Made by a program: the position numbers and the translations under genes. A stretch of DNA of 64,000 nt from Amycolatopsis rubida (lineage in GTDB: Bacteria; Actinomycetota; Actinomycetes; Mycobacteriales; Pseudonocardiaceae): NCBI RefSeq assembly GCF_900115345.1, contig NZ_FOWC01000002.1:372001-436000 (forward strand), in the 5' to 3' direction. Shown piece by piece: positions 39,784-48,367 of the stretch; position 1 is the stretch's first letter; the number at the start of each line of letters is the position of its first letter. The notes below the pieces were generated by a model, which saw only the letters and a list, made by a program, of their open reading frames with translations, was not told the origin of the DNA and ran no database searches.

Positions 39784-40851
39784 TCAGGCGGCCGCAGCGG
39801 TCGGAACTGCCAGCGAGGCGTTTACCCGGGCGATGAATTCCGCATTGGACTTCGTCGTGCGGACCTGTTCCAGAAACTGTTCCGCGGCCCGCTTCGGATC
39901 CTGCGTGGACAGCGCGCGGCGGACCTCGTTCAGCACGGCGAGTTCCTGTGGCGGGACGATCAGCTCGTCGCGGCGGGTGCCGGAGCCGAAGAAATCTACC
40001 GCGGGGAAAACGCGGTGGTCGGCGAGCACTCGGTCCAGGCGGAGTTCCGAGTTGCCGGTGCTTTTCAGTTCCTCGAAGAATACCGTGTCCGCCAGCGAAC
40101 CCGTGCCGACCAGTGCGGTGGCGATGATGGTGAGCGAGCCGCCTTCCTCGATGTTCCTTGCCGCGCCTAGGATTTTCTTCATCGGGTGCAGTGCGCTGGC
40201 GTCGACACCGCCGGACAGGATCCGGCCCGAGGTGCGGGCCGCCAGGTTGTACGCGCGGCCGAGGCGGGTCAGGGAATCCAGCAGCAGTACGACGTCGCGG
40301 CCGGTTTCGACCAGGCGTTTCGCGCGTTCCAGCGCCAGTTCGGCGACGGCGGTGTGCTCGGCTGGTTTGCGGTCGAAAGTGGACGCTACGACCTCGCCGT
40401 GCACCGAGCGGGTCATGTCCGTGACTTCTTCGGGGCGTTCGTCGGCGAGTAGTACCATGAGGTGCGCCTCGGGATGGTTGACCGCCACCGCTTGCGCGAT
40501 CGCTTGCAGCACAGTGGTTTTGCCGGTGCGCGGCGGCGCGACGATCAACGCGCGCTGGCCTTTGCCCAGCGGCGCGACCAGATCCAGGACGCGCGTGGTG
40601 AGCTGGTGCCTGCTGGTTTCGAGGACCAGTCGCTGGTTGGGGTGAATGGGGGTGAGTTTGTCGAAATCGGGACGCCGTTGCCCGGGCGGGCGGCCGTTGA
40701 CCGAGACGAGTTCGCCGTTGCCGAGGACGAGTTCGTCGCCGCGGCGCAGGCCGTGGGCGCGGACCAGGGATAGCGGAACGGGCGGGCCGCCGGGGGTGTA
40801 GCCCAGTGTGGCGGTCTTGCCGTGGATATCGAGAATTCCTTGCTGTGTCAT
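39784..40851 (-). CDS. Short Rho-type transcription termination factor
   Basis: A 355-residue RecA-type hexameric helicase. The ATPase core is complete: Walker A APPRTGKTT (residues 105-113, K111), LLADERPEEVTDM, Walker B VVLLLDSLTRLGRAYN (188-202), the Q/R-loop SGGVDASALHPMKKILGAARNIEEGG and STGNSELRLDR. Only a reduced RNA-binding fold precedes it (residues 1-75). The arginine-rich N-terminal extension of actinobacterial Rho, which usually makes the protein 600-700 residues, is absent. It is therefore likely a second Rho-like factor and not the housekeeping one. ATG 40851 follows AAGGAG. Its cellular role is unknown. Confidence 0.85.
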   Translation of the reverse strand: MTQQGILDIHGKTATLGYTPGGPPVPLSLVRAHGLRRGDELVLGNGELVSVNGRPPGQRRPDFDKLTPIHPNQRLVLETSRHQLTTRVLDLVAPLGKGQRALIVAPPRTGKTTVLQAIAQAVAVNHPEAHLMVLLADERPEEVTDMTRSVHGEVVASTFDRKPAEHTAVAELALERAKRLVETGRDVVLLLDSLTRLGRAYNLAARTSGRILSGGVDASALHPMKKILGAARNIEEGGSLTIIATALVGTGSLADTVFFEELKSTGNSELRLDRVLADHRVFPAVDFFGSGTRRDELIVPPQELAVLNEVRRALSTQDPKRAAEQFLEQVRTTKSNAEFIARVNASLAVPTAAAA

Positions 40852-41160
40852 GGTTTGTGGCTCCTTGAGCAGTGACAGTCGACGCGAAAAACACGGACCG
40901 CCGGATGAGACGAAGCGGGTCAGGTGACGGGCTTCGGGAAAGACGCCGATCCTCGTCGCGTTGACTCACGCTGGCCGAGAGGGCGGAACCCCTGGGCGGC
41001 GGGGCCGACTTCCTGGGGTATGCGGCGAGAGTAACGCATCGGTTCCGGCCGCACAAGCGAGAGGGGCCTGGTGAGTGGTTACGCCGGTGAGAACCGGCAT
41101 CGCCACTCACCAGGCCCCAACGCACCCGGTCGCTGATTTATTCCCGGCGGCCCGCGCCGG
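40852..41160. other. 309-bp stretch: rho leader region and a terminator
   Basis: Upstream of the short rho gene. The segment 40852-41040 has no gene and could be a long 5' leader, as is common for autoregulated rho genes. No promoter was firmly placed. The right end holds the hairpin at 41063-41118. Confidence 0.5.
41063..41118. terminator. Large hairpin terminator of the ArsR-SRPBCC gene
   Basis: A perfect 16-bp outer stem GGGGCCTGGTGAGTGG (41063-41078) and CCACTCACCAGGCCCC (41103-41118) encloses an inner stem GCCGGT/ACCGGC (41083-41088, 41093-41098). It lies 43 bases after the minus-strand stop at 41161. The core CCGGTGAGAACCGG and its right flank recur on the opposite strand at 62540-62580. 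Confidence 0.85.
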
Positions 41161-41925
41161 TCACGGCATCTCCCACGGAGCCCGCGGCAGCACGTGCCCG
41201 GTCTCCAGCAACGACTTGAGATTCGACAGCACAGCCGCCCAGCCGCCGGACACGTCCTGGTGCGCCTTCTCGTCGGGCAGGTCCTCGTGCGTCACCGTCA
41301 GCCGGACGATGCCCTCGTGCGCTTCGATGTCGAACGTCGCGCGGGACGGCTCCTGATCCTTCGGACCGTTCGGGTCGAACCAGGTGGTGACCAGGCGTTT
41401 CGGCGGGACCGCCTCGATCACCTCGCCCTCGACGTCGGCGATCCCGGACCCGTCGGTCCGCACGTGCGCCCAGCGCGAACCCTTGTTCCAGTCGGATTCG
41501 TTGCGGTGGCCCCAGTACTGCCCGGTCAGCTCGGGGTCGGTGAGCGCGTGCCACACCTGCTCCGGCGTGGCATGGATGTAGGTCACATACACGAAACTCG
41601 GCTTCATGGCTTCCTCTGCTCGACGTTTGACGGCACTGAGCATCCGCAGCCGCGGCTGCTCGAACCGGTTCACCCACCGCTCCCGCATCTCGTGCAGCGG
41701 CACCGGATTGAGGTAGTGCAGCTTTTCCCGGCCGCGGCGCACGCTGCTCACCAGGTTCGCCGCCTCCAGCACGGCGAGGTGCTGGGTCGCGGACTGCCGC
41801 GTCATCTCCAGCCGGCGGCACAGTTCGCCCAGCGTTTGCCCGTTGTCCTCGCGCAACTGGTCGAGCAGGTACCGGCGAGTCGGATCCGCCAGCGCCTTGA
41901 ACACTTTGTCCAGGTCAGGTGACAC
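41161..41925 (-). CDS. ArsR winged-helix fused to SRPBCC (AHSA1-like) domain
   Basis: A 254-residue two-domain protein. Residues 1-95 are an ArsR/SmtB helix-turn-helix (VFKALADPTRRYLLDQLREDNGQTLGELCRRLEMTRQSATQHLAVLEAANLVSS with wing RRGREKLHYLNPVPL), lacking metal-binding Cys pairs. Residues 108-250 are an SRPBCC/AHSA1 domain beginning MKPSFVYVTYIHATPEQVWHALTDPEL and ending GWAAVLSNLKSLLETG. The two are usually separate adjacent genes, and here they are fused. A hydrophobic ligand in the SRPBCC cavity may control DNA binding. GTG 41925 is used. The promoter carries a CAGGCA-N6-TGCCTG operator. Confidence 0.9.
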   Translation of the reverse strand: MSPDLDKVFKALADPTRRYLLDQLREDNGQTLGELCRRLEMTRQSATQHLAVLEAANLVSSVRRGREKLHYLNPVPLHEMRERWVNRFEQPRLRMLSAVKRRAEEAMKPSFVYVTYIHATPEQVWHALTDPELTGQYWGHRNESDWNKGSRWAHVRTDGSGIADVEGEVIEAVPPKRLVTTWFDPNGPKDQEPSRATFDIEAHEGIVRLTVTHEDLPDEKAHQDVSGGWAAVLSNLKSLLETGHVLPRAPWEMP

Positions 41926-41929
41926 ACTT

Positions 41930-41960
41930 ACAGTAAGGCAGGCAAATGGCTGCCTGTCAA
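41930..41960 (-). promoter_or_regulatory. Promoter and operator of the ArsR-SRPBCC gene
   Basis: On the minus strand, -35 TTGACA (41960-41955) and -10 TACTGT (41935-41930) with a 19-bp spacer (18 if TTACTG is used). A perfect dyad CAGGCA-N6-TGCCTG (41939-41956) fills the spacer, as expected for ArsR autorepression. The -10 ends 4 bases before the GTG, so there is little or no leader. Confidence 0.7.
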
Positions 41961-42032
41961 GGCGGCCGGGATAGAAACAGGTCAGCGCCGAGGCGAGTTG
42001 GTGACCGCCTCGGCGCTGACTACTGAGAGTGC

Positions 42033-43487
42033 TTAGAAGACCTCCGGGGTGAGCGAAGGAGCCGCCATGTCGGCGTCGAACGGGAACATCGGGCGGACGA
42101 TGCCGGAGTGGCCGAGCCGGAGCAGGTCCTGGTCGACGCCGCCGGGGGTGAGGGCCAGCAGCCAGTCCGCGGCCATGTCGTACAGCTCCGGTTCGAGGTA
42201 ACCGATCTTCACGATCACCACGTCCGCCTCGCGCGGGTGCAGGCCGAGCGCGCGGAAGTCGGATTCGAGGTGATACGGCTTGCGGCGTGCGGTCACGATC
42301 ACCCGCAGGCCGCCGGCGGCGAGCGCCACCGCGGTTCCGGCCACCGGGTCGTCGGCGTCGATCGCGGCGACCTGTGCGGTGAGTGCGACCGGGCCGTGCG
42401 GGCCGGAATCGACTTTCCCGCCCAGTTCAACCGAAATCTTCGCGCCGACGCCAGCCGCGACCGCCATTGCGACGGCTTCCGGGTCCACAATGGCCGCGTA
42501 CAAAGTGGTCAGCGAAGAATCCACAATGGCCGGAGTGTTCAGCAGGACGTCGAGACTCCACGATGTGTCCCCAGCACCGCCAGCGGTCGGGTTGTCGCCG
42601 GAATCGCTGATGAAGAACGGTCGCGACGGAGAAGCGAACGCCTGCTCAAGGCATTCCGGGAGGGTGCCGGTCGGGGCAACGAAAGCGAAGTCGTGGCGAG
42701 CGTCCCAATAGGACTGGGCCAGCCGCTCGGCTTCCTTGGTGATCAGCGAAACGTCGTCACCCATCACTACCACCGCGGCCTGGCAGCGCGGTTCGTCCGC
42801 CCAGGCGTAACCGACCCACATCGCCGCGTCCAGAACTCCGTCCAGCGCTTCGACGGAATCCACTGCCGCGTAAACGCTCTTCGCCGGTTCGAGCCGGGTG
42901 CTGGTCTTCTCCCCCGGCAACAGGACCGGAACCTGCACCCACGCCTTCTTCGGCCGACCGCCGGACCGCAACCGCGACACCAGATTCCGCGCGGCCCGCT
43001 CACGGGTCTCCCACGCGTCCTCGTGCGGGGCCATCCGATAGCAGGTGATCAGGTCCAGCGCGGTGACCAGTTCCCGGGAAACGTTGCCGTGCAAGTCCAT
43101 CGATGCCGACACCAGGACCTCCGGACCGACGATCGAACGGATCTCCTGCGCGAGCGAAGCCTCCACATCGGACCGTCCGACGACACTCATCGCGCCGTGG
43201 ATGTCGAAGAACAGCCCGTCCAGCTCGCCCGCCGAACGCAACCGGTCCAGGATTTCCCCGGACAGCTCCGCGTACGCCTCTTCGGTGACCGCGCCGCCGG
43301 GGAGCGATCGCGCGTCGACCAGCGGAACCCATTCCACCTCGGCGGCCCAGTCCGCGTCGAGAAAGTCGTAGCGGCCAAGCAGCTCGTCCCCGCGCAGCAC
43401 CCGGAAGTCGTCCACTGTGGACCGATGCGGCGAGAAGGTACTCGATTCGATGGCGATTCCGGTGATCCCGACCCGCAGCTTCTTCAT
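42033..43487 (-). CDS. M81-family metallopeptidase (MlrC/microcystinase C-like)
   Basis: A 484-residue protein of the M81/MlrC family. Recognisable are RVGITGIAIESSTFSPHRST, GLFFDIHGAMSVVGRSDVEA, VSASMDLHGNVSRELV, YRMAPHEDAWETRERAARNL (metal ligands Asp and His) and ISDSGDNPTAGGAGDT. The type member opens linearised microcystin-derived peptides. Environmental relatives are found next to oligopeptide ABC importers, as here. The ATG overlaps the ROK regulator's stop (ATGA). It probably degrades a peptide or related compound taken up by the divergent transporter. Confidence 0.9.
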   Translation of the reverse strand: MKKLRVGITGIAIESSTFSPHRSTVDDFRVLRGDELLGRYDFLDADWAAEVEWVPLVDARSLPGGAVTEEAYAELSGEILDRLRSAGELDGLFFDIHGAMSVVGRSDVEASLAQEIRSIVGPEVLVSASMDLHGNVSRELVTALDLITCYRMAPHEDAWETRERAARNLVSRLRSGGRPKKAWVQVPVLLPGEKTSTRLEPAKSVYAAVDSVEALDGVLDAAMWVGYAWADEPRCQAAVVVMGDDVSLITKEAERLAQSYWDARHDFAFVAPTGTLPECLEQAFASPSRPFFISDSGDNPTAGGAGDTSWSLDVLLNTPAIVDSSLTTLYAAIVDPEAVAMAVAAGVGAKISVELGGKVDSGPHGPVALTAQVAAIDADDPVAGTAVALAAGGLRVIVTARRKPYHLESDFRALGLHPREADVVIVKIGYLEPELYDMAADWLLALTPGGVDQDLLRLGHSGIVRPMFPFDADMAAPSLTPEVF

Positions 43488-44629
43488 CGTCCACTCCGTT
43501 TGATCGCTTGCTCGAACACCGCGTCCAGCGCGAGCGCGCCCGCGCCGTAAAGTCCCGCGTCCGCACCGAAGCGCACCCGGTCGATCCGCAGTTCCCTGGT
43601 AGCCAAGGGAAGGCACCGTTCGTACAGCGCACCGCGCACGGCCGCGACGAACGCCTCCGAACCGGACAGTGCGCCGCCGAGCAGCACCTCGTCCGGGTTG
43701 CTGAAGTTGACCACCGTGGCCAGCACCTCGCCGAGCCGCAGCCCGGCGCGCCGGACGGCCGTGGTCGCTTCGGGGTGTCCGTCTTCCGCAGTGGCCATCA
43801 CCTGTGCGGTCGTCTCCAGCTTCAGCCCCTGCGCCCGCAGCTGTCCGACGAGCGCCGCGCCGCTGGCCACCACTTCCAGGCAGCCACGGTTCCCGCAGGT
43901 GCACGGCTGATCCTCGGCGGCAGGCACGCGCACGTGGCTGATATCGCCCGCGACTCCGGCCCGGCCGCGATAAAGCTCGCCGCCCAGCACGATTCCGGAC
44001 CCGATGCCGGTACCGGCCTTCACCACCAGCAACGTCCGGCCGGGCGCGCCGGCCACGGATTCGCCCAACGCCAGCATGTTCGCGTCGTTGTCCACGACGA
44101 CCGGCAGCTCGAAGTGCTCCGCCAGCGCTTCCCGCACCGCGAAACCGCGCCAGCCGGGCATCCGCGACGGCAGCGTGATGGTGCCCGCGTTGACGTCCAC
44201 CGGGCCCGGGAAAGCGACGCCGAGACCGAGCGCGCGGCCGGGACAATCCGCGCCTGCCATCACATCGCGCACCGCCGCCGCGAGCCCGGCGACCAGTTCG
44301 CGAGGCTCCTGGCTGATGTCCAGCGGCCGCTCGTGCGCTTCCAGCAGGTTGCCCGCGATGTCGAGCGCGCCGATCCGCACGTGCCGGGAGCCGACGTCGG
44401 CGGCCCAGACGTGGCCGAACTCCGCGTTGACCGACAGCAGCTTCGGCCGCCGCCCGCCCGCGGACCGGCCCTCGCCGGACTCGCTCAGCACCCCGGCGGA
44501 CATCAGCGCCTGCGTGCGCACCGACACCGTCGACTGCGGCAGCCCGAGTGCTCGCGCCAGGTCCATGCGCGACGTCGCGTGGCCGTGCGCGACCAGCCAC
44601 AACAGCCGCAGCGGTCCGGCCGGATCCAC
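43484..44629 (-). CDS. ROK-family transcriptional regulator
   Basis: A 381-residue NagC/Mlc/XylR-type regulator. The N-terminal winged helix is at 8-60 (LLWLVAHGHATSRMDLARALGLPQSTVSVRTQALMSAGVL). The ROK kinase-like domain has VAFPGPVDVNAGTI, VVVDNDANMLALGE, KAGTGIGSGIVLGGELYRG, and the zinc cluster CTCGNRGCLE. Ligand sensing of a sugar or amino sugar is inferred. The start is GTG 44629 with AGAGGTGA upstream. It is divergent from the ABC transporter operon and coupled to the M81 gene, so it very likely controls both. Confidence 0.92.
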   Translation of the reverse strand: MDPAGPLRLLWLVAHGHATSRMDLARALGLPQSTVSVRTQALMSAGVLSESGEGRSAGGRRPKLLSVNAEFGHVWAADVGSRHVRIGALDIAGNLLEAHERPLDISQEPRELVAGLAAAVRDVMAGADCPGRALGLGVAFPGPVDVNAGTITLPSRMPGWRGFAVREALAEHFELPVVVDNDANMLALGESVAGAPGRTLLVVKAGTGIGSGIVLGGELYRGRAGVAGDISHVRVPAAEDQPCTCGNRGCLEVVASGAALVGQLRAQGLKLETTAQVMATAEDGHPEATTAVRRAGLRLGEVLATVVNFSNPDEVLLGGALSGSEAFVAAVRGALYERCLPLATRELRIDRVRFGADAGLYGAGALALDAVFEQAIKRSGR

Positions 44630-44640
44630 CGCGTCACCTC

Positions 44641-44758
44641 TTTCATCAAAGCTGATGTAACTAAACTGTTCGAAAGGACTCTTGGCAATTCCCGTCTCGC
44701 GTGCAAGATTACCCGACAGCCGGGACGCGGCATACCACCTGGCACTGGTCTTTCATCA
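44641..44758. promoter_or_regulatory. Divergent control region: ROK operator candidates and importer promoter
   Basis: CATCA-AAGC-TGATG (44644-44657) is a perfect 5-bp dyad preceded by TTT. TTTCATCA recurs at 44751-44758. A promoter for the importer operon is TTGGCA (44682-44687), 17-bp spacer, AAGATT (44705-44710). The TTTCATCA elements flank it, as repressor sites would. Confidence 0.55.
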
Positions 44759-44779
44759 GAGTTGTTGGAAGTGATGCGA

Positions 44780-46576
44780 ATGGCTCGACGCCCGTGGCGC
44801 ACCGCGCTCGGGGTCACGCTCGCCGCCGCGCTGGCGCTGTCCGGCTGCGCGGCGAGCCGGGAACAGCACGGCGGCGGTTCCGGCACCCCGAAAACCGGCG
44901 GGACCGTGCGGTTCGCGATGCCCCCGTCGGCGACGCCGAACTGGATCATGCCGTTCTCGATCCCCGGCTACGGCGGGTCGTACAACGGCATGATCCGGTC
45001 GACCATGTACGTGCCGCTCTACAGCTACGACGGCAGTTCCGGTTCGGTCAACCTCGACGACGCCGCGAGCGCCGCGAACCTGCCGAGCTACTCCCCCGAC
45101 GGCAAGACCGTGACGATCACGCTCAAGCCGCTGACCTGGTCCACCGGCGAGCCGCTGACCAGCCGCGACGTCGAGTTCTGGCTCAACCTCGCCCGCGCGG
45201 GCAAGGACAACTGGGGCAAGTACTCGAAGGGCCTGATCCCGGACAGCATCACCGGGTTCCACGCCGTGGACGACCGCACCTTCACCTTCACCCTGGACAA
45301 GGCGTACAACCCGGACTGGTTCACCGCCAACCAGCTCAGCCTGATCGTCCCGATGCCGCACGTGTGGGACCGCACGAGCGCCGCAGGCCCGGTCGGCGAC
45401 CACGACCGCACTCCGGACGGCGCGAAACAGGTCTTCGACTTCCTGGTCAGCCAAGGGAAACAGCTCGGCACGTACGCGACTAATCCACTGTGGAAAGTCG
45501 TGAACGGACCGTTCACACTGGCCGGGTTCACCACGTCCGGCGAGGTGACGCTGCGGAAGAACCCGAAGTACACCGGACCGGACCCGGCAAAGCTCGACAC
45601 CGTCCGGTTCCTGACCTTCACCGGGTCGTCGGCGGAGTACAACGTGCTGCGCGCGGGCGGCGTCGACTACGGCTACCTGCCGACGTCGAACCTCGGCCAG
45701 CGCTCGAAGCTGGCGGAGCAGGGCTACCGGGTCGAACCGTGGAACGGCTGGTCCATCACGTATTCGCCGTACAACTTCAACAATCCCAAGCTGGGCAAGG
45801 TGTTCTCCCAGCTGTACGTGCGGCAGGCGATCCAGCACGCGGTCGACCAGGACGCCATCACCTCGGTGATCTGGCGCGGCGCCGCGCGTGTCGGCTACGG
45901 CCCGGTCCCGCAGGACAACGACACGAAGTACCTGTCGCCTGAGCAAAAGACCAATCCGTACCCGTTCGACCTGAACAAATCGAAGCAGCTGCTCGCCGAC
46001 CACGGCTGGAAGCCCGGCTCCGACGGCGTCCTCCTCTGCGCGGACCCGGCGAAATGCGGCGAGGGCATCGCCGAAGGCACCCGCCTGTCGCTGACCATGC
46101 TGACCGAATCCGGTTCCGACGAGACCGACGGCACGATGCAGGAGCTGCGCTCGGAGCTGTCGAGGGTCGGCATTGAGATGAAGATCAACGCGCAGCCGCT
46201 GAACACCGTGCTGGCCAACGGAACCACGTGCGAACCGCGGGACCCCGCGTGCGGCTGGCAGCTGTCCTACTTCGGCACGCAAGGCAGCTGGTACTTCTCG
46301 GCGAACCCGAGCGGCGAGGAACTGTTCGCGACCGGGGCGGGCACGAACTTCGGCGGCTACACCGATCCGAAGGCGGACAAGCTGATCGCCGCCACCAACC
46401 TGGCGTCGGACAACCGGGCGATGCTCGAGTACAGCGCCTATCTGGCCGAGCAGCTTCCGGTGCTGTGGCTGCCGAATCCGCCGTACCAGGTGTCGGCGAT
46501 CGACACCGCGCTGCACGGCGTGACCCAGGACCCGATGGCCGGGCTGCTTCCGCAACGCTGGTTCTGGACGAGGTGA
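44780..46576 (+). CDS. Peptide/nickel-type ABC transporter substrate-binding lipoprotein (SBP_bac_5)
   Basis: A 598-residue extracytoplasmic lipoprotein. The signal peptide ends in the lipobox LALSGCAAS (Cys23). It continues with GGTVRFAMPPSATPNWIMPF, LKPLTWSTGEPLTSRDVEFWLNL (the family 5 D-V-x-F-S/W motif) and VRQAIQHAVDQDAITSVIW. It delivers the substrate to the permease pair encoded downstream. ATG 44780 is chosen because GGAA lies 9 bases upstream; ATG 44774 is possible. Family 5 proteins bind di- or oligopeptides, nickel complexes or oligosaccharides. The adjacent M81 peptidase favours a peptide, the ROK genes favour a sugar-containing compound. Confidence 0.92.
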   Translation: MARRPWRTALGVTLAAALALSGCAASREQHGGGSGTPKTGGTVRFAMPPSATPNWIMPFSIPGYGGSYNGMIRSTMYVPLYSYDGSSGSVNLDDAASAANLPSYSPDGKTVTITLKPLTWSTGEPLTSRDVEFWLNLARAGKDNWGKYSKGLIPDSITGFHAVDDRTFTFTLDKAYNPDWFTANQLSLIVPMPHVWDRTSAAGPVGDHDRTPDGAKQVFDFLVSQGKQLGTYATNPLWKVVNGPFTLAGFTTSGEVTLRKNPKYTGPDPAKLDTVRFLTFTGSSAEYNVLRAGGVDYGYLPTSNLGQRSKLAEQGYRVEPWNGWSITYSPYNFNNPKLGKVFSQLYVRQAIQHAVDQDAITSVIWRGAARVGYGPVPQDNDTKYLSPEQKTNPYPFDLNKSKQLLADHGWKPGSDGVLLCADPAKCGEGIAEGTRLSLTMLTESGSDETDGTMQELRSELSRVGIEMKINAQPLNTVLANGTTCEPRDPACGWQLSYFGTQGSWYFSANPSGEELFATGAGTNFGGYTDPKADKLIAATNLASDNRAMLEYSAYLAEQLPVLWLPNPPYQVSAIDTALHGVTQDPMAGLLPQRWFWTR

Positions 46577-46580
46577 GGAC

Positions 46581-47540
46581 ATGACGCGCTACATCCTTCG
46601 CCGGATCGTGCTGGCCGTGGTGGTCGTGCTGCTGGTCACCGTGGTGACGTTCGTGCTGCTGCATTTGCTGCCCGGCGGACCGGCTCGCGGCGTCCTCGGC
46701 GTGAAGGCCACCGAGGCACAGATCGCCGCGTTCAACCACGCGCAGGGTTTCGACCAGCCGCTTCCGGTGCAGTACTGGGATTACCTGCTGCGGCTGCTCC
46801 AAGGCGACCTCGGCGACTCCTACACCCAGAACTCGCCGGTGAGCACCCTGCTGGCCGAGCGGATGCCGAAGACCTTGCTGCTCACCGTGGTGTCCACGGC
46901 GCTCGCGATCCTCGTCGCGCTGCCGCTCGGCGTGTGGCAAGCGGTCCGCCGCGGCCGTACCGCGGACGTGCTCACCACAGCGATCACCTTCGTGCTCTAC
47001 GCGACGCCGGTGTTCTTCCTGTCGCTGGTGCTGATCATCCTGTTCGCGCAGGTCCTGCCGTGGTTCCCAGCGCAAGCCGCGCAGGGCGAAACGATCGGCG
47101 AACTGCTGTCCCAACCGGGTGCGCTGGTGCTGCCGGTGCTCGCCGGGACCGGAGCCGCGCTCGCCGCGTTCAGCCGGTACATGCGGGCGTCCACTCTGGA
47201 CAGCCTGTCCGAGGATTTCGTGCGCACCGCGCGCGCGAAGGGAACGCCGGAGCGCACGATCATCTGGCGGCACGTCTGGCCGAACTCGCTGACCTCGGTG
47301 GTCTCCATGCTCGGCTACTACGTGCCGGTGGTGTTCGGCGGTTCGCTGGTCGTCGAATCGATGTTCAACTACCCCGGCATCGGCCTGCTGTTCTGGACCG
47401 CGACCCGCACCGCCGATTTCCCGGTGCTGCTGGGCGTCGTGCTCGTGATCGCCGTGGCGACCGTGCTCGGCTCCCTGCTCGCGGACCTGGTCCAGCTGGC
47501 GATCGACCCGCGGGTGCGGGTGAAGGGAGCACGGTCGTGA
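46581..47540 (+). CDS. ABC transporter permease, DppB-type
   Basis: A 319-residue inner-membrane permease. It starts MTRYILRRIVLAVVVVLLVTVVTFVLLHLLPGGPAR, the conserved N-terminus of DppB/OppB, and carries the cytoplasmic EAA-type loop DFVRTARAKGTPERTIIWRHVWPNSLTSVV. About six transmembrane helices are present. It starts 4 bases after the lipoprotein stop and overlaps the next permease gene by 4 bases (GTGA). Confidence 0.93.
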   Translation: MTRYILRRIVLAVVVVLLVTVVTFVLLHLLPGGPARGVLGVKATEAQIAAFNHAQGFDQPLPVQYWDYLLRLLQGDLGDSYTQNSPVSTLLAERMPKTLLLTVVSTALAILVALPLGVWQAVRRGRTADVLTTAITFVLYATPVFFLSLVLIILFAQVLPWFPAQAAQGETIGELLSQPGALVLPVLAGTGAALAAFSRYMRASTLDSLSEDFVRTARAKGTPERTIIWRHVWPNSLTSVVSMLGYYVPVVFGGSLVVESMFNYPGIGLLFWTATRTADFPVLLGVVLVIAVATVLGSLLADLVQLAIDPRVRVKGARS

Positions 47541-48367
47541 CTGTCCTTTCGCGGCTGGTTGCCCGCAAATCCGCGGTCGCGGGCGCGGTCCTGCTGCTGC
47601 TGGTCGTGGCGTTCTGTTTCCTCGGGCCGGTGTTCTACGGCACCGACCAATCGCACACCGACCTCGCCTCGGCCCGCCTCGGGCCGGGCGGCGGGCATCC
47701 GCTCGGCACCGACGACCTCGGCTACGACGTGCTCGGCAGGCTCATGGTCGCCGGCCGGACGTCGCTGATCATCGGCGTGCTCGCCGGGCTCATCGCGACC
47801 GCGATCGGCGCGGTGTGGGGCGCGGTCGCCGGGTACACCGGCGGCTGGCTGGACACTGTGCTGATGCGGATCGTCGACACCGGCGTCGCGATCCCCGCGC
47901 TGTTCCTGCTGCTGGTGGCGGCTACGCTGGTGACGCCGAGCGTCGGCGTGCTGGCGCTGCTGATCGGCGCGGTGTCGTGGCTGGTGCCCGCGCGGCTGAT
48001 GCGCGCGGAGACGGTGAGCCTGCGCGAACGCGACTACATCCGCGCGATCACCGTGCTCGGCGCGAGCCGCACGCGCGTGGTGTTCCGGCACATCATCCCG
48101 AACGCGATCGGCACCGTGGTGGTGAACGCGACGTTCCAGATCGCCGACGCGATCCTGCTCGTGGCGTACGTCAGCTTCCTCGGCCTCGGTGTGCCCGCGC
48201 CCGACACCGACTGGGGCGCGATGCTCTCCAAAGGAATTACCTACACCTTCGACGGCGCGTGGTGGCTGATCCTGCCGCCGGGCATCGCGATCGTCCTGGT
48301 GGTGTGCGCGATCAACTTCCTCGGCGACGGGCTGCGCGACGCGTTCGCGGTGAAGGGGCGACGATGA
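47537..48367 (+). CDS. ABC transporter permease, DppC-type
   Basis: A 276-residue inner-membrane permease with an N-terminal helix (VAGAVLLLLVVAFCFLGPVFYG), HPLGTDDLGYDVLGRLMVAGRTSLIIG, typical of DppC/OppC, and the EAA loop ERDYIRAITVLGASRTRVVFRHIIPNAIG. It pairs with the DppB-type subunit upstream. GTG 47537 overlaps the previous stop and the end overlaps the ATPase start (ATGA), so the operon is tightly coupled. Confidence 0.93.
   Translation: MTVLSRLVARKSAVAGAVLLLLVVAFCFLGPVFYGTDQSHTDLASARLGPGGGHPLGTDDLGYDVLGRLMVAGRTSLIIGVLAGLIATAIGAVWGAVAGYTGGWLDTVLMRIVDTGVAIPALFLLLVAATLVTPSVGVLALLIGAVSWLVPARLMRAETVSLRERDYIRAITVLGASRTRVVFRHIIPNAIGTVVVNATFQIADAILLVAYVSFLGLGVPAPDTDWGAMLSKGITYTFDGAWWLILPPGIAIVLVVCAINFLGDGLRDAFAVKGRR

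Noticed and set aside
44756-46582. A 608-codon minus-strand frame
   Set aside because: Antisense shadow of the substrate-binding lipoprotein gene, which has a clear signal peptide and domain.
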